The notes under the pieces are model-generated. The model saw only the letters and a list, made by a program, of their open reading frames with translations. It ran no database searches and was not told the origin of the DNA. From an uncultured Lachnospiraceae bacterium (GTDB lineage Bacteria > Bacillota > Clostridia > Lachnospirales > Lachnospiraceae): a stretch of 64,000 nucleotides of DNA. The DNA lies in NCBI GenBank assembly GCA_947588845.1, contig CANQAR010000002.1, positions 1 to 64,000 on the forward strand. Direction: 5' to 3'. Shown here piece by piece: positions 9,869 to 20,565 of the stretch; within the stretch, counting starts at the first letter, position 1, and every line of letters begins with the position of its first letter. A program made the translations under genes and the position numbers.

Positions 9869-11044
9869 TCAGGACTTCTTTTTCTTCGTGGTGACATCGA
9901 GCACAACCGCGCCAAGCAGAACCGCGCCCTTGACCACCTTCTGGAGATCCGTGGACATACCGCACATGGACATACCGTTGTTCAGAACACCCATAACAAG
10001 AGCTCCGACCACGGCTCCGATGATTGTTCCAACGCCGCCGGATGCCGCAGCGCCGCCGATGTAGCAGGATGCGATCGCATCCATCTCAACGCCGTCGCCC
10101 ATCTTCGGGTTTGCGCCGCCCTGACGTGCGGAAAGGACGATACCTGCAATCGACGCGAGAAGACCCATATTCACGTATACCCAGAAGAACACCTGTCTCG
10201 TATTGATACCGGAAAGACTTGCCGCCTTGGCATTGCCGCCCATCGCGTAGATCTGCCGCCCGGCGACCGTCTTGCTCGTAATAAAGTGATAAATTCCAAC
10301 GATGATGGCCAGAACTACCAGCTGGATCGGGATACCGTTGTACATACCGAGTCTGCTGAAGAAGAACCACACAATCGCAAGGATGACGATATCCTTCACA
10401 ATCATCTGCCACGGAACGAGGTTCGCGAAGCCGTATTTATTATTCGTCCGGATCGTATTGAGTTCCATAAGAATCAGGCCGGCGGAAACCACCGCGGCGA
10501 CTGCGATACACACCAGATCAATGCTGCCCCCGCCAAACGGAATCTTGATCGTCGGAAGGAAACCGACGCCGATAAAGGAATAATCTGCCGGAAGCGGACC
10601 GACCGTCAGAGATTTCAGCAGCGTGTAGGTAAGGCCGCGGCCCATAAGCATCGTAGCCAGCGTCACAACGAACGGAGGGATATCAAGATAGGCGATAAAA
10701 ACACCTGCAAAGATACCAACTGCCAGACCGACGCCAACTGCTACCAGCCATGCAAGCGGTACAGCCCAGCCCTGCTCTACCACAAGCTTCGCGGCACAGG
10801 CTGCGCCAAGCGCTACAACAGAACCAACGCCCAGGTCGATGTAGCCGGTCAGTACGCAGAGCAGCATACCGGTCGCCAGAATGATGATGTAGCCATTCTG
10901 CATGATCAGGTTGTTAATGTTGGTAGGCGTTGCGTTGGATCCGTTTGTCAAAACATAAAAGATAATGAAAATAATGATCAACGCCGCAATCATACCAAAG
11001 GACTTAATGTCCAGACTGATGTATTTTTTCTTTGATTCTTCCAT
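9869..11044 (-). CDS. Sugar ABC transporter permease (GguB/XylH/MglC-like)
   Basis: Multi-TM permease, LTGYIDLGVGSVVALGAA, YAMGGNAKAASLSGI; next to cognate ATPase and binding protein. Confidence 0.9.
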   Translation of the reverse strand: MEESKKKYISLDIKSFGMIAALIIIFIIFYVLTNGSNATPTNINNLIMQNGYIIILATGMLLCVLTGYIDLGVGSVVALGAACAAKLVVEQGWAVPLAWLVAVGVGLAVGIFAGVFIAYLDIPPFVVTLATMLMGRGLTYTLLKSLTVGPLPADYSFIGVGFLPTIKIPFGGGSIDLVCIAVAAVVSAGLILMELNTIRTNNKYGFANLVPWQMIVKDIVILAIVWFFFSRLGMYNGIPIQLVVLAIIVGIYHFITSKTVAGRQIYAMGGNAKAASLSGINTRQVFFWVYVNMGLLASIAGIVLSARQGGANPKMGDGVEMDAIASCYIGGAAASGGVGTIIGAVVGALVMGVLNNGMSMCGMSTDLQKVVKGAVLLGAVVLDVTTKKKKS

Positions 11045-12597
11045 TATTCTTCTCCTTTCCCGTTGCTGGCCATGATGCATTTCATGATATTCTCCTGACT
11101 CAGCTGGCTGCGGTCAAGCTCTCCCGCAATCCTGCCTTCATTGATGACGTAAGCCCGGTCACAGGTACCGATGATCTCCTGCATCTCCGAAGAAATCACA
11201 ATGATCGCCTTTCCTTCCCGCGCCATGTCGTTGATCGCGCAGTAGATCTCATATTTCGCGCCGACATCAATACCTCGCGTCGGCTCATCCAGAATCAGGA
11301 CATCCGGATGCGTCATCATCCATTTCGCAAGCACAACCTTCTGCTGATTTCCGCCTGAAAGCGAACCGACAACCTGATGGATCGACGTCGCCTTTACGTT
11401 GATCTTTTTCTTGTATTCCTCCGCATCCAGGTTCTCCTTGCGCTCATCGACGATCTGTCCTTTCGAGTAATACTCGCGCATGGCAGCCATGGTCATGTTC
11501 GTCTTGATATCGTCCATCAGCACCAGACCATACGTCTTACGGTCCTCAGATGTATAGGCAATCTTGTTCTCAATCGCGTCCTTTACTGTTTTTGTGCTGA
11601 CTTTCTTCCCGTGCATATAGACCTCACCGGAAATCTTCTGTCCGTAGGAATGACCGAACAGACTCATCGCAAACTCTGTACGGCCCGCACCCATCAGGCC
11701 CGCCAGACCGACAACCTCGCCGGCACGCACTTTTATGTTGATATCTTTGAGAATCTTCTTATCGGCAATCTCCGGATGATACGCGTTCCAGTTCTTTACC
11801 TCCATTACCACGTCGCCAATCGGACAGTTTTCACGGATCGGATAACGATTGTTCATCTCTCGGCCTACCATGCCTTTGATGATACGGTCTTCCGACCACT
11901 CGTCAATTCCTTTTTTCAGGGTCTCGATCGTCTTTCCGTCACGGATGATCGTGATCGAATCCGCCACATAACTGATCTCATTTAATTTGTGTGAAATGAT
12001 AATACAGGTAACTCCCGCTTTTTTCAGATCCAGCATAATTTCAAGAAGCTGCGCGGATTCCTCATCATTCAAAGCCGCCGTCGGCTCATCCAGAATCAGA
12101 AGCTCCACGTTCTTCGCCATTGCTTTCGCGATCTCGATCAGCTGCTGCTTTCCTACGCCGAGGGTATTGACCGGCGCGTTCAGGTTTTCATTTTCCAGGC
12201 CCACATGCGCCAGTGCTGTCTTCGCGCGTTCCCTGGTCTTCGTCCAGTCGATCACGCCGCGCATGGAAAGCTGCTCATTCCCCATGAACACATTCTCCGC
12301 GATGGAGAGATACGGACTGAGCGCCAGCTCCTGATGAATGATGACGATACCTTTATTCTCACTGTCCTTGATCCTGTGGAATTTGCAGGTCTCGCCCTTG
12401 TAAATGATATCTCCCTCGTAGGTACCGTGAGGATACACGCCGGAGAGAACATTCATCAGCGTAGACTTGCCTGCTCCGTTCTCCCCGCACAGCGCATGGA
12501 TCTCACCCTTTTCGACTTTAAGGTTGACGTCGTCGAGAGCCTTCACGCCCGAAAATGCCTTCGTGATGTGCTTCATTTCCAGAATAATTTCAGACAT
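11044..12597 (-). CDS. Sugar ABC transporter ATP-binding protein (tandem ABC domains; MglA/XylG/GguA-like)
   Basis: Two ABC cassettes: CGENGAGKSTLMNVLSG, LDEPTAALN; LSGGNQQKVVLAKWMMTHPDVLILDEPTRGIDVGAK. Confidence 0.93.
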   Translation of the reverse strand: MSEIILEMKHITKAFSGVKALDDVNLKVEKGEIHALCGENGAGKSTLMNVLSGVYPHGTYEGDIIYKGETCKFHRIKDSENKGIVIIHQELALSPYLSIAENVFMGNEQLSMRGVIDWTKTRERAKTALAHVGLENENLNAPVNTLGVGKQQLIEIAKAMAKNVELLILDEPTAALNDEESAQLLEIMLDLKKAGVTCIIISHKLNEISYVADSITIIRDGKTIETLKKGIDEWSEDRIIKGMVGREMNNRYPIRENCPIGDVVMEVKNWNAYHPEIADKKILKDINIKVRAGEVVGLAGLMGAGRTEFAMSLFGHSYGQKISGEVYMHGKKVSTKTVKDAIENKIAYTSEDRKTYGLVLMDDIKTNMTMAAMREYYSKGQIVDERKENLDAEEYKKKINVKATSIHQVVGSLSGGNQQKVVLAKWMMTHPDVLILDEPTRGIDVGAKYEIYCAINDMAREGKAIIVISSEMQEIIGTCDRAYVINEGRIAGELDRSQLSQENIMKCIMASNGKGEE

Positions 12598-12699
12598 GTC
12601 TTTTCTCACTCCTCCTGTCTTTCATAAATACAGGCGGCGGATTTTTCCGCCGCCCGTTTACTGACTTTACAAATTGTACACTTTCAGGATACCCTGCAA

Positions 12700-13767
12700 T
12701 TATTTAAGCTGATCCTCTGTATAGTAGCCGCCGTCGATCAGGATCTCCTGATAGTTGGACTGATCAACCGCAACTGGTGTGCACATGTAGGTCGGAACCA
12801 CGATCGTGCCGTTGTCATACTGCTCGGTATCGTTAATCTCCGGCTCGGAACCCTGAAGAACCGCATCAACCATGGAAACGGCCTTCTCCGCAAGGAGACG
12901 TGTGTCCTTGTAGATGGACATGGTCTGTGTTCCCTCGATGATGTTCTTGGTAGCCATGACTTCTGCATCCTGACCTGTTACGAGCGGCCAGTTGTCAGCC
13001 GTGTAGCCTGCGCCCTGAAGAGCAGCCTTGATGCCGTATGCAAAGCCGTCGAATGCCGTGCAGGCGATATCAAGATCCTCGTCAGCATAGTTTGCCGTCA
13101 GGATATTCTCGCAGTTTGCCTGAGCGGTCTCCTGAGACCATCTGAGAATACAGGTATCCTCGAAGGATGTTCTGCCGGACTTGCAGACCAGCGTGCCGTC
13201 ATCCAGGTACTCCTGAAGGACTTCCATGATACCATTGTACAGGAAGAGCGCATTGTTGTCATCCGGAGAACCCATGAAGAACTCGATCGTGTAAGACTCG
13301 CCTGCCTCGCGCGCCGCGTCGAGATCCTTCGCCTCTTTGATGTAATTCGCGATAACGGTGCCGACACCCTTGTTATCGAAGGTTGCGTAGTAGGAAACAG
13401 CGTCTGTGTTCATCAGAAGACGGTCATACGCGATGATCGGAATCCCTGCCTCTTTTGCCTGCGCCTCTGCGTTTACAAGAACGCCTGAGTCGATCGCGGC
13501 GATAACCAGGCAGTCAACTCCCTTGCTCACATAGTTCTCAAGCTGAGAAACCTGCATAGCCGTATCATCCTCCGCGTACTGCAGCTCTACATTATAGCCC
13601 TTCTCCTCGAGCTGGGCCTTCATGTTCGCACCGTCGTTGATCCAGCGCTCGGAAGACTGCGTCGGCATCAGGATACCTACGGTCTCACCCTCTGCCATTA
13701 CCGGCATGCCGCTCATGGAAAGAACCATGGCTCCCGCAAGTGCCAGACCAAGTAATTTTTTGCTCAT
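12700..13767 (-). CDS. Sugar ABC transporter substrate-binding protein (ChvE/XylF-like periplasmic-binding fold)
   Basis: Signal peptide MSKKLLGLALAGAMVLSMSGMPVMA; VGILMPTQSSERWINDGANMKAQLEEKGY; PLVTGQDAEVMATKNI. Confidence 0.9.
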   Translation of the reverse strand: MSKKLLGLALAGAMVLSMSGMPVMAEGETVGILMPTQSSERWINDGANMKAQLEEKGYNVELQYAEDDTAMQVSQLENYVSKGVDCLVIAAIDSGVLVNAEAQAKEAGIPIIAYDRLLMNTDAVSYYATFDNKGVGTVIANYIKEAKDLDAAREAGESYTIEFFMGSPDDNNALFLYNGIMEVLQEYLDDGTLVCKSGRTSFEDTCILRWSQETAQANCENILTANYADEDLDIACTAFDGFAYGIKAALQGAGYTADNWPLVTGQDAEVMATKNIIEGTQTMSIYKDTRLLAEKAVSMVDAVLQGSEPEINDTEQYDNGTIVVPTYMCTPVAVDQSNYQEILIDGGYYTEDQLK

Positions 13768-13799
13768 TGTTTTGTTCCTCCTTCTTTTTTGTTTTGATA

Positions 13800-13817
13800 C
13801 TGTACAAAACCGTACAG
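13800..13817. promoter_or_regulatory. Inverted repeat CTGTAC-N6-GTACAG in the leader of the sugar ABC operon (operator candidate)
   Basis: Perfect 6-bp arms with a 6-bp spacer, between promoter and start codon of the binding-protein gene. Confidence 0.45.
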
Positions 13818-13911
13818 CCTGACCGGGAGAAGCATTATGTACAAATTTACTCATATCCATTTGTGCAATCTGGATATTTTTGTCTGTAACCCTTGCTCCC
13901 ACCATGAACAT

Positions 13912-13940
13912 AGTATACAATTCAATCTGCTTCATGTCAA
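13912..13940 (-). promoter_or_regulatory. SigA-type promoter for the sugar ABC operon
   Basis: Minus strand TTGACA-N17-TATACT (TTGACATGAAGCAGATTGAATTGTATACT). Confidence 0.8.
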
Positions 13941-14173
13941 GTTATTTTCCTGATAAATTGGAATTTTACTAAATTATTTTAGTTTCTTTTATATGAAATT
14001 ATTCTAATTATATGCTGTTTTCCCTCAAATAACAAAAAGTCCTGCACCGATTCCATAAATCAAAAATCAAATCACAGCTGATATCATTCATTCTGAAGTT
14101 TAAGCGCATCCCCGCAAAACGCAGAGCAGACGCGGAACATAATCGACCTCCTGCGCACAAAACCTACGGATGC

Positions 14174-14220
14174 AAAACACCTCCGGAAAGGATCCGAAAA
14201 GCCCGCCCGGAGGTGTTTTT
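14174..14220 (-). terminator. Terminator downstream of gltD
   Basis: AAAACACCTCCGG...CCGGAGGTGTTTTT: perfect stem flanked by A and T tracts, so potentially bidirectional. Confidence 0.85.
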
Positions 14221-14239
14221 ACATGCTTTGCAGCTAGTT

Positions 14240-15724
14240 TTATAAATTTGTATAACCCATCAGATACTCGTCGACCTCGCGCGCCGCCTCGCGGCCCTCG
14301 CGGATTGCCCAGACGACAAGAGACTGTCCTCTGTGCATGTCGCCCGCCGTGAACACCTTCGGAACGCTCGATGCGTAATGCCCCGGCTCCGTCGCCACGT
14401 TCGTGCGCGGGTTCAGCGCCACCTGGAACGCGTCGGTAATGTACTTCTGCGCTCCGAGGAAGCCCGCCGCGATCAGCACGAGATCCGCCTTGATCACTTC
14501 CTCGGTTCCCGGAATCGGAACCATCATCATGCGCCCTGTCTTCTCGTCCTTCTTGCTCTCAAGCTTTACGATCTTTGCCTTCGCGACCTCGCCGCGCTTG
14601 TTCGGAATGAATTCCTGCACGGTTGTCGTATAGATACGCGGATCGCTTCCGAACACGGCGATCGCCTCCTGCTGGCCGTAATCCGTCTTGCAGATGCGTG
14701 GCCACTGCGGCCATGGATTGTTTGCCGCACGGGTGTCCGGCGCTTTCGGCATCATCTCCAGCTGTGTCACGGACGCCGCACCGAGACGGATCGACGTTCC
14801 GACACAGTCATTGCCTGTGTCACCTCCGCCGATGACGATGACATGCTTCCCCTTGACCGGGATAAATTTCTTATCCTTGAATCCTGAATCAAGCAGACTC
14901 TTCGTCGTCGCCTTCAGGAAATCTACCGCGAAGTAAATTCCTTTTGCGTCGCGTCCCGGAACATTGATGTCACGCGGATTGGATGCGCCGCAGGCCAGCA
15001 CGACGGCGTCATACTCTTTCAGCAGATCCTCCGCCTTCACATTCTCCCCGACGTTGGCGTTTGTGATAAACTCGATGCCTTCCTCTTTCATCAGGTTCAG
15101 TCTGCGGTCGATGATTTTCTTGTCGAGCTTCATATTCGGAATGCCGTAACGGAGCAGCCCGCCGATCCGGTCATTGCGCTCATAGACGGTAACGCTGTGG
15201 CCGCGCTTGTTCAGCTGCATCGCCGTCGCCAGTCCGGACGGACCGCTGCCGACGACCGCCACTCTCTTGCCCGTGCGCACCTGCGGCGGACAAGGCTGCA
15301 CCATCCCCTCCGCAAACGCGTTCTCGATGATGACCCGCTCATTTGCCTTCGTCGCTACCGGCTCGCTGTCCAGATTGCAGGTACAGGCAGCCTCGCACAG
15401 CGCCGGGCAGACGCGTGAGGTAAATTCCGGGAAACAGTTTGTCTTCGTCAGACGTTTGTAGGCGCCTTCCCAGTTTCCGTGATACACCATGTCGTTCCAC
15501 TCCGGGCAGAGATTGTTCAGCGGACAGCCGGAAGCCATCCCGGCGATCATCACGCCTGCCTGACAGAAAGGAACTCCGCACTCCATACAGCGCGCACCCT
15601 GGATCTGCTGTTTCTCCTTTGCAAGCGGCGTATGAAACTCATTGAAATTTTTGATACGCTCCAGAGGTGCGGTCTCAATATCATTTTCTCTTTTATAATC
15701 TAAAAATCCTGTCGGTTTTCCCAC
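14240..15724 (-). CDS. gltD: Glutamate synthase [NADPH] small subunit
   Basis: Fe-S Cys motifs (CMECGVPFCQ, CPEWNDMVY), GSGPSGLATAMQLNKRGHSVTVYE, GGGDTGNDCVGTS. Confidence 0.95.
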   Translation of the reverse strand: MGKPTGFLDYKRENDIETAPLERIKNFNEFHTPLAKEKQQIQGARCMECGVPFCQAGVMIAGMASGCPLNNLCPEWNDMVYHGNWEGAYKRLTKTNCFPEFTSRVCPALCEAACTCNLDSEPVATKANERVIIENAFAEGMVQPCPPQVRTGKRVAVVGSGPSGLATAMQLNKRGHSVTVYERNDRIGGLLRYGIPNMKLDKKIIDRRLNLMKEEGIEFITNANVGENVKAEDLLKEYDAVVLACGASNPRDINVPGRDAKGIYFAVDFLKATTKSLLDSGFKDKKFIPVKGKHVIVIGGGDTGNDCVGTSIRLGAASVTQLEMMPKAPDTRAANNPWPQWPRICKTDYGQQEAIAVFGSDPRIYTTTVQEFIPNKRGEVAKAKIVKLESKKDEKTGRMMMVPIPGTEEVIKADLVLIAAGFLGAQKYITDAFQVALNPRTNVATEPGHYASSVPKVFTAGDMHRGQSLVVWAIREGREAAREVDEYLMGYTNL

Positions 15725-15740
15725 GATTCACACCTCCTGT

Positions 15741-18700
15741 TTATTCATCCTGATCCGCGTTGTTGACCAGATAAAATGCCTCGATCTGAGCCTGCTCGCT
15801 TGAGAGGCCCTTCTCCTCCATCTGCACGATCGCCATCTGCATCTGTTTGTATTCATGCGGAATAATCTTCTTGAATTTCGGCAGATATTTTCCAAAATTC
15901 TCAAGCACTTTCTTGCCCTTCTCAGAGTTCGTGCAGGTCACATGCTCGCTGATCAGTTCTTTCAGTTCCTGAACATCATACTTTGATGTGATCTTCTCGA
16001 TGGAAACCATGTTCTTGTTAACCTTCGTGTACAGGTCGCTGTTCTCATCGAGCACGTAAGCGATTCCGCCGCTCATGCCGGCCGCAAAGTTCTTGCCTAC
16101 CTGACCGAGAATGACCGCGCAGCCGCCCGTCATGTACTCGCAGCCGTGATCTCCGACGCCCTCAACAACAGCAGTTGCACCGGAATTACGCACGCAGAAG
16201 CGCTCGCCGGCCACACCGTTGATAAAAGCCTTGCCGCTCGTCGCGCCATAAAGCGCAACGTTTCCTATAATAATGTTCTCATCTTTCGCAAATTTGACGC
16301 CGGTCGGCGGATAAACAATCAGCTTGCCGCCGGAAAGTCCTTTTCCAAAATAATCGTTGCTGTCGCCAACCAGTTCAAGCGTAAGTCCTTTCGGGATGAA
16401 TGCTCCGAAGCTCTGGCCGCCTGCGCCGTGGCATTTGACTGTAAAGGTATCTTCTTCGAGGCCTTCCGGATACTTCCGGGTAATCTCGGAACCGAAAATC
16501 GTGCCAAGCGCGCGGTCCGTGTTGGAGACATCAATCTCAATGCTCTTCTTCTGGCCACTCTCAAGCGCATCTCCGAGCTTCTCCAGCAGAATCTTCTCAT
16601 CGATCGTCTTCTCAAGGCCGAAATCAAATACCTGCTCCGGATCAAAAGTAACCTTTTCTCCCTTGCCCGCGTACGGATTTTCGAGGATATTCGTGAGATC
16701 AATCGAAGCGCCGCGCTTGTTTGTCAGCTCTTTCTTCTTCACCAGAAGATCGCTTCTTCCGACCATCTCATCGAGCGTGCGGAAACCGAGCTTCGCCATA
16801 TGTTCCCGCAGATCTTCCGCGATAAAGCGCATGAAGTTGATGACGTACTCCGGTTTGCCGCGGAAGCGTTTGCGCAGCTCCGGATTCTGTGTCGCCACGC
16901 CGACCGGACACGTATCGAGGTTGCAGACCCTCATCATGACGCAGCCCATCGTGACAAGAGGCCCTGTCGCAAAGCCGAACTCCTCCGCGCCGAGCAGCGC
17001 CGCAATCGCCACATCACGGCCGCTCATTAGCTTGCCGTCCGTCTCGATCCGGACTTTATTTCTCAGACCGTTCATAAGCAGAGTCTGGTGCGTCTCCGCA
17101 AGACCAAGCTCCCACGGAAGTCCCGCCTGGTGGATGGAGCTTCTCGGAGCCGCTCCCGTACCTCCGTCATAGCCGGAAATCAGGATGACCTGCGCGCCCG
17201 CTTTCGCAACACCGGCCGCGACCGTTCCGACACCGGCTTCAGAGACAAGCTTGACGGAAATGTCCGCCTGACGGTTCGCGTTCTTCAGATCGTAGATCAG
17301 CTGCGCCAGATCCTCAATCGAGTAGATGTCATGGTGCGGCGGCGGAGAAATCAGGCTGACGCCCGGTGTGGAGTGCCTTGTCTTTGCGATCCACGGATAC
17401 ACTTTCCTGCCCGGCAGATGTCCGCCCTCGCCCGGTTTCGCGCCCTGCGCCATCTTGATCTGAATCTCGCGTGCGCTCACAAGGTATCTGGAAGTTACGC
17501 CGAAACGTCCTGACGCAACCTGCTTGATTGCGGAGCAACGGTTTTTCCCATCCGGACCGATAACAAGACGATCAAGACTCTCGCCGCCCTCACCGGTGTT
17601 CGACTTGCCGTGCAGCGTATTCATCGCGATTGCCAGCGTCTCGTGCGCTTCCTGCGAGATCGAACCGTAGGACATGGCTCCTGTCTTAAACCTTCTGACG
17701 ATGGAATCCACGCTCTCGACTTCCTCAAGCGGCACGCCGTGTTCCGGATATTTGAAATCCATCGTACTGCGGATGTATCCGGATTCTTCCTTATTTACAA
17801 GCTCAGTATATTCCTTAAACAGTTTATAGTTGCCTGTTCTCGTCGCTTCCTGAAGCATATGGATCGTCTGCGGATTGTAACGGTGATGCTCGCCGGCGCT
17901 CCTCGACTTATGCCATCCCATGCTGTCGAGCGTCAGGTCTTCCTTGAGTCCCAGCGGATCAAACGCCTTCGTGTGGCGCGCTTCCACATCGTCCTCAATG
18001 TCCTTCATTGTGATGCCGCCGATCCGGCTCACGGTATCCGTAAAGTATTTGTCAATTACCTCCTTGCTGATTCCGATCGCCTCAAAGATCATCGAACCCT
18101 GATACGACTGGATCGTGGAGATACCCATCTTCGACGCGATTTTCACGATTCCGTCGATGACTGCCTTGTTGTAATCGTCGACTGCCGCGTAGTAATCCTT
18201 ATCCAGCATACCGCTGTCCACCATGCCTTTGATCGCGTCAAGCGCAAGGTACGGGTTGATCGCGCTCGCGCCGTAGCCGAGCAGCGTCGCAAAATGATGC
18301 ACTTCTCTCGGCTCGCCGGATTCAAGGATCAGGGCCAGCGAAGTCCTCTTTTTCGTCTTGACCAGGTGCTGATGCACCGCCGAGATCGCCAGAAGCGACG
18401 GGATCGGCATCATGAATTCATCCACGCCCTTATCGGTCAGGACAAGAATATTCGCTCCGTTCTTGTAAGCGCGGTCCACCTCGAGGAACAGATGATCGAT
18501 CGCTTTCTCAATGCTTGTATTTTTATAATAAAGAATCGGGACCTCGGCAACCTTGAAGCCTTTCACCTTCATCTTTTTGATCTTAAGCATATCGGTGTTC
18601 GTCAGGATCGGGTTCTCGACCTTGAGCACCTGACAGTTCTCCGGCTGCTCCTCAAGCAGATTGCCGTCCTCGCCGATGTAAACGGTTTTCGAAGTAACGA

Positions 18701-20309
18701 CCTTCTCGCGGATCGCGTCGATCGGCGGGTTTGTGACCTGCGCGAACAGCTGCTTGAAGTAGTTAAACAATGGCTGATGCTTGCTGGAGAGCACTGCGAG
18801 CGGGATATCAATACCCATCGCGCTAATTCCCTCTCCTCCGTTTAACGCCATGTTGTAGATGGATGTTCTGTAATCTTCGAAGCTGTAGCCGAACGTCTTC
18901 ATCAGGCGCATCCTCTGCTCCTCAGAGTATGTCTCCGTGCGCATATTCGGAATCTTCAGATCCTTCAGCTTCACAAGATACTGGTCGAGCCATTCACCGT
19001 ACGGCTGGCGGGACGCGTATTTCGTCTTGAGCTCCTCATCATCGATGACTCTTCCTTCCACCGTATCGACCAGAAGCATCTTGCCCGGATGCAGACGCTC
19101 CTTCTGCACGATCTTTGTCGGATCGATGTCGAGCACACCGACCTCGGAAGACAGAATCAGATAACCGTCGTCTGTCACATAATATCTCGACGGACGCAGA
19201 CCGTTGCGGTCAAGCACAGCGCCGATGATATCTCCGTCCGTAAACACGATTGATGCCGGACCGTCCCACGGTTCCATCATTGTCGCATAGTACTGATAAA
19301 AATCCTTCTTCTTCTTGGACATCACATCGTTGTTCGCCCACGGCTCCGGAATCGCGATCATAACCGCAAGCGGCAGATCCATTCCGCTCATCATCAGGAA
19401 TTCCAGCGTATTGTCAAGCATCGCGGAGTCCGATCCCATCGCGTTGATGACCGGAAGGACCTTTGGCAGATCATCCTTGAAATACTTGGAGTTCATCGTC
19501 TCCTCACGGCCTCGCATCTTGTCCGCATTGCCGCGGATCGTGTTGATCTCGCCGTTATGTACGATCAGGCGGTACGGATGCGCCCTCTCCCAGCTGGGAT
19601 TCGTGTTTGTGCTGAACCTGGAATGAACCACCGCAATCGCGGAATCATAGTCCGGGCTCTGCAGGTCCGTAAAGAACGTCCGAAGCTGTCCCACAAGGAA
19701 CATGCCCTTGTAAATAATCGTCCTGCTCGACATGGAAACCACATAAGTCGTGTCGTTCGACTGCTCAAAACTTCTTCTTGCCACATACAGTCTGCGGTCA
19801 AACGGAAGGCCCTTCTCCACATCCGCCGGCCTTTCAATGAATGCCTGCTCGATACACGGCATTTTCTCAAGCGCTTTATGTCCAAGCACTTCCGGGACAG
19901 TCGGCACCTTCCTCCAGCCGAGGAATTTCAGATTCTCTTTCTTTACGATGCTCTCAAACATCTTCTTCGCCTGATTCCTCTTGAGGACATCCTGTGGGAA
20001 GAAAAAGACGCCGATCCCGTAATCTCTCTCTGAACCTAAAAAGATGCCAAGGTTCTTACAGGTTTTGGAGAAGAAGTTGTGTGAAATCTGTAACATGATT
20101 CCAACTCCGTCACCTGTTTTTCCCTCGGCATCTTTGCCTGCTCTGTGCTCTAAATTTTCAACAATGCTTAATGCGTTTTCTACTGTCTGGTGCGTCTTGA
20201 CTCCTTTGATATTGACGACTGCTCCGATTCCGCAGTTGTCATGCTCAAATTCCGGCCGGTAAAGACCGGGGGCGTCTCCTGCACGTACAGACTCTCTGTT
20301 TATATCCAT
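15741..20309 (-). CDS. gltB: Glutamate synthase large subunit
   Basis: 1522 aa; class II amidotransferase DNCGIGAVVNIKG, central FMN domain (GGTGAAPRSSIHQAGLPWE), C-terminal GXGXG domain. Confidence 0.96.
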   Translation of the reverse strand: MDINRESVRAGDAPGLYRPEFEHDNCGIGAVVNIKGVKTHQTVENALSIVENLEHRAGKDAEGKTGDGVGIMLQISHNFFSKTCKNLGIFLGSERDYGIGVFFFPQDVLKRNQAKKMFESIVKKENLKFLGWRKVPTVPEVLGHKALEKMPCIEQAFIERPADVEKGLPFDRRLYVARRSFEQSNDTTYVVSMSSRTIIYKGMFLVGQLRTFFTDLQSPDYDSAIAVVHSRFSTNTNPSWERAHPYRLIVHNGEINTIRGNADKMRGREETMNSKYFKDDLPKVLPVINAMGSDSAMLDNTLEFLMMSGMDLPLAVMIAIPEPWANNDVMSKKKKDFYQYYATMMEPWDGPASIVFTDGDIIGAVLDRNGLRPSRYYVTDDGYLILSSEVGVLDIDPTKIVQKERLHPGKMLLVDTVEGRVIDDEELKTKYASRQPYGEWLDQYLVKLKDLKIPNMRTETYSEEQRMRLMKTFGYSFEDYRTSIYNMALNGGEGISAMGIDIPLAVLSSKHQPLFNYFKQLFAQVTNPPIDAIREKVVTSKTVYIGEDGNLLEEQPENCQVLKVENPILTNTDMLKIKKMKVKGFKVAEVPILYYKNTSIEKAIDHLFLEVDRAYKNGANILVLTDKGVDEFMMPIPSLLAISAVHQHLVKTKKRTSLALILESGEPREVHHFATLLGYGASAINPYLALDAIKGMVDSGMLDKDYYAAVDDYNKAVIDGIVKIASKMGISTIQSYQGSMIFEAIGISKEVIDKYFTDTVSRIGGITMKDIEDDVEARHTKAFDPLGLKEDLTLDSMGWHKSRSAGEHHRYNPQTIHMLQEATRTGNYKLFKEYTELVNKEESGYIRSTMDFKYPEHGVPLEEVESVDSIVRRFKTGAMSYGSISQEAHETLAIAMNTLHGKSNTGEGGESLDRLVIGPDGKNRCSAIKQVASGRFGVTSRYLVSAREIQIKMAQGAKPGEGGHLPGRKVYPWIAKTRHSTPGVSLISPPPHHDIYSIEDLAQLIYDLKNANRQADISVKLVSEAGVGTVAAGVAKAGAQVILISGYDGGTGAAPRSSIHQAGLPWELGLAETHQTLLMNGLRNKVRIETDGKLMSGRDVAIAALLGAEEFGFATGPLVTMGCVMMRVCNLDTCPVGVATQNPELRKRFRGKPEYVINFMRFIAEDLREHMAKLGFRTLDEMVGRSDLLVKKKELTNKRGASIDLTNILENPYAGKGEKVTFDPEQVFDFGLEKTIDEKILLEKLGDALESGQKKSIEIDVSNTDRALGTIFGSEITRKYPEGLEEDTFTVKCHGAGGQSFGAFIPKGLTLELVGDSNDYFGKGLSGGKLIVYPPTGVKFAKDENIIIGNVALYGATSGKAFINGVAGERFCVRNSGATAVVEGVGDHGCEYMTGGCAVILGQVGKNFAAGMSGGIAYVLDENSDLYTKVNKNMVSIEKITSKYDVQELKELISEHVTCTNSEKGKKVLENFGKYLPKFKKIIPHEYKQMQMAIVQMEEKGLSSEQAQIEAFYLVNNADQDE

Positions 20310-20366
20310 ACGTCATTCCTCCCGTATTTAATTTCCGTGGGCAATTGGTTTCCCAAATCGCTATAC

Positions 20367-20395
20367 ACTATACACCCATTTTTCCAATCTGTAAA
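20367..20395 (-). promoter_or_regulatory. SigA-type promoter for gltBD
   Basis: Minus strand TTTACA-N17-TATAGT just upstream of gltB. Confidence 0.55.
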
Positions 20396-20565
20396 TAACA
20401 AATTTTTCTGTAATTTTCTGATAATTCGTTTTTTAATTTTTTATTTGATTATTATCAGATTATTTAGCAGAAAAACTCTAAATTATTTCCATAAACCGCA
20501 CAATTCAGAAGGATATCCCCCGTTTTTTGGATAAAATTTGACCAAATTTTTCTTAAGCGCACACC

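Noticed and set aside
9678-9965. 95-aa minus ORF between murE and the ABC permease
   Set aside because: Spans the terminator and overlaps the permease 3' end out of frame; no recognisable protein features.
12252-12452. Short ORFs on the opposite frames of ABC, gltB and Mrp genes
   Set aside because: Shadow ORFs of strongly supported GC-rich coding genes.
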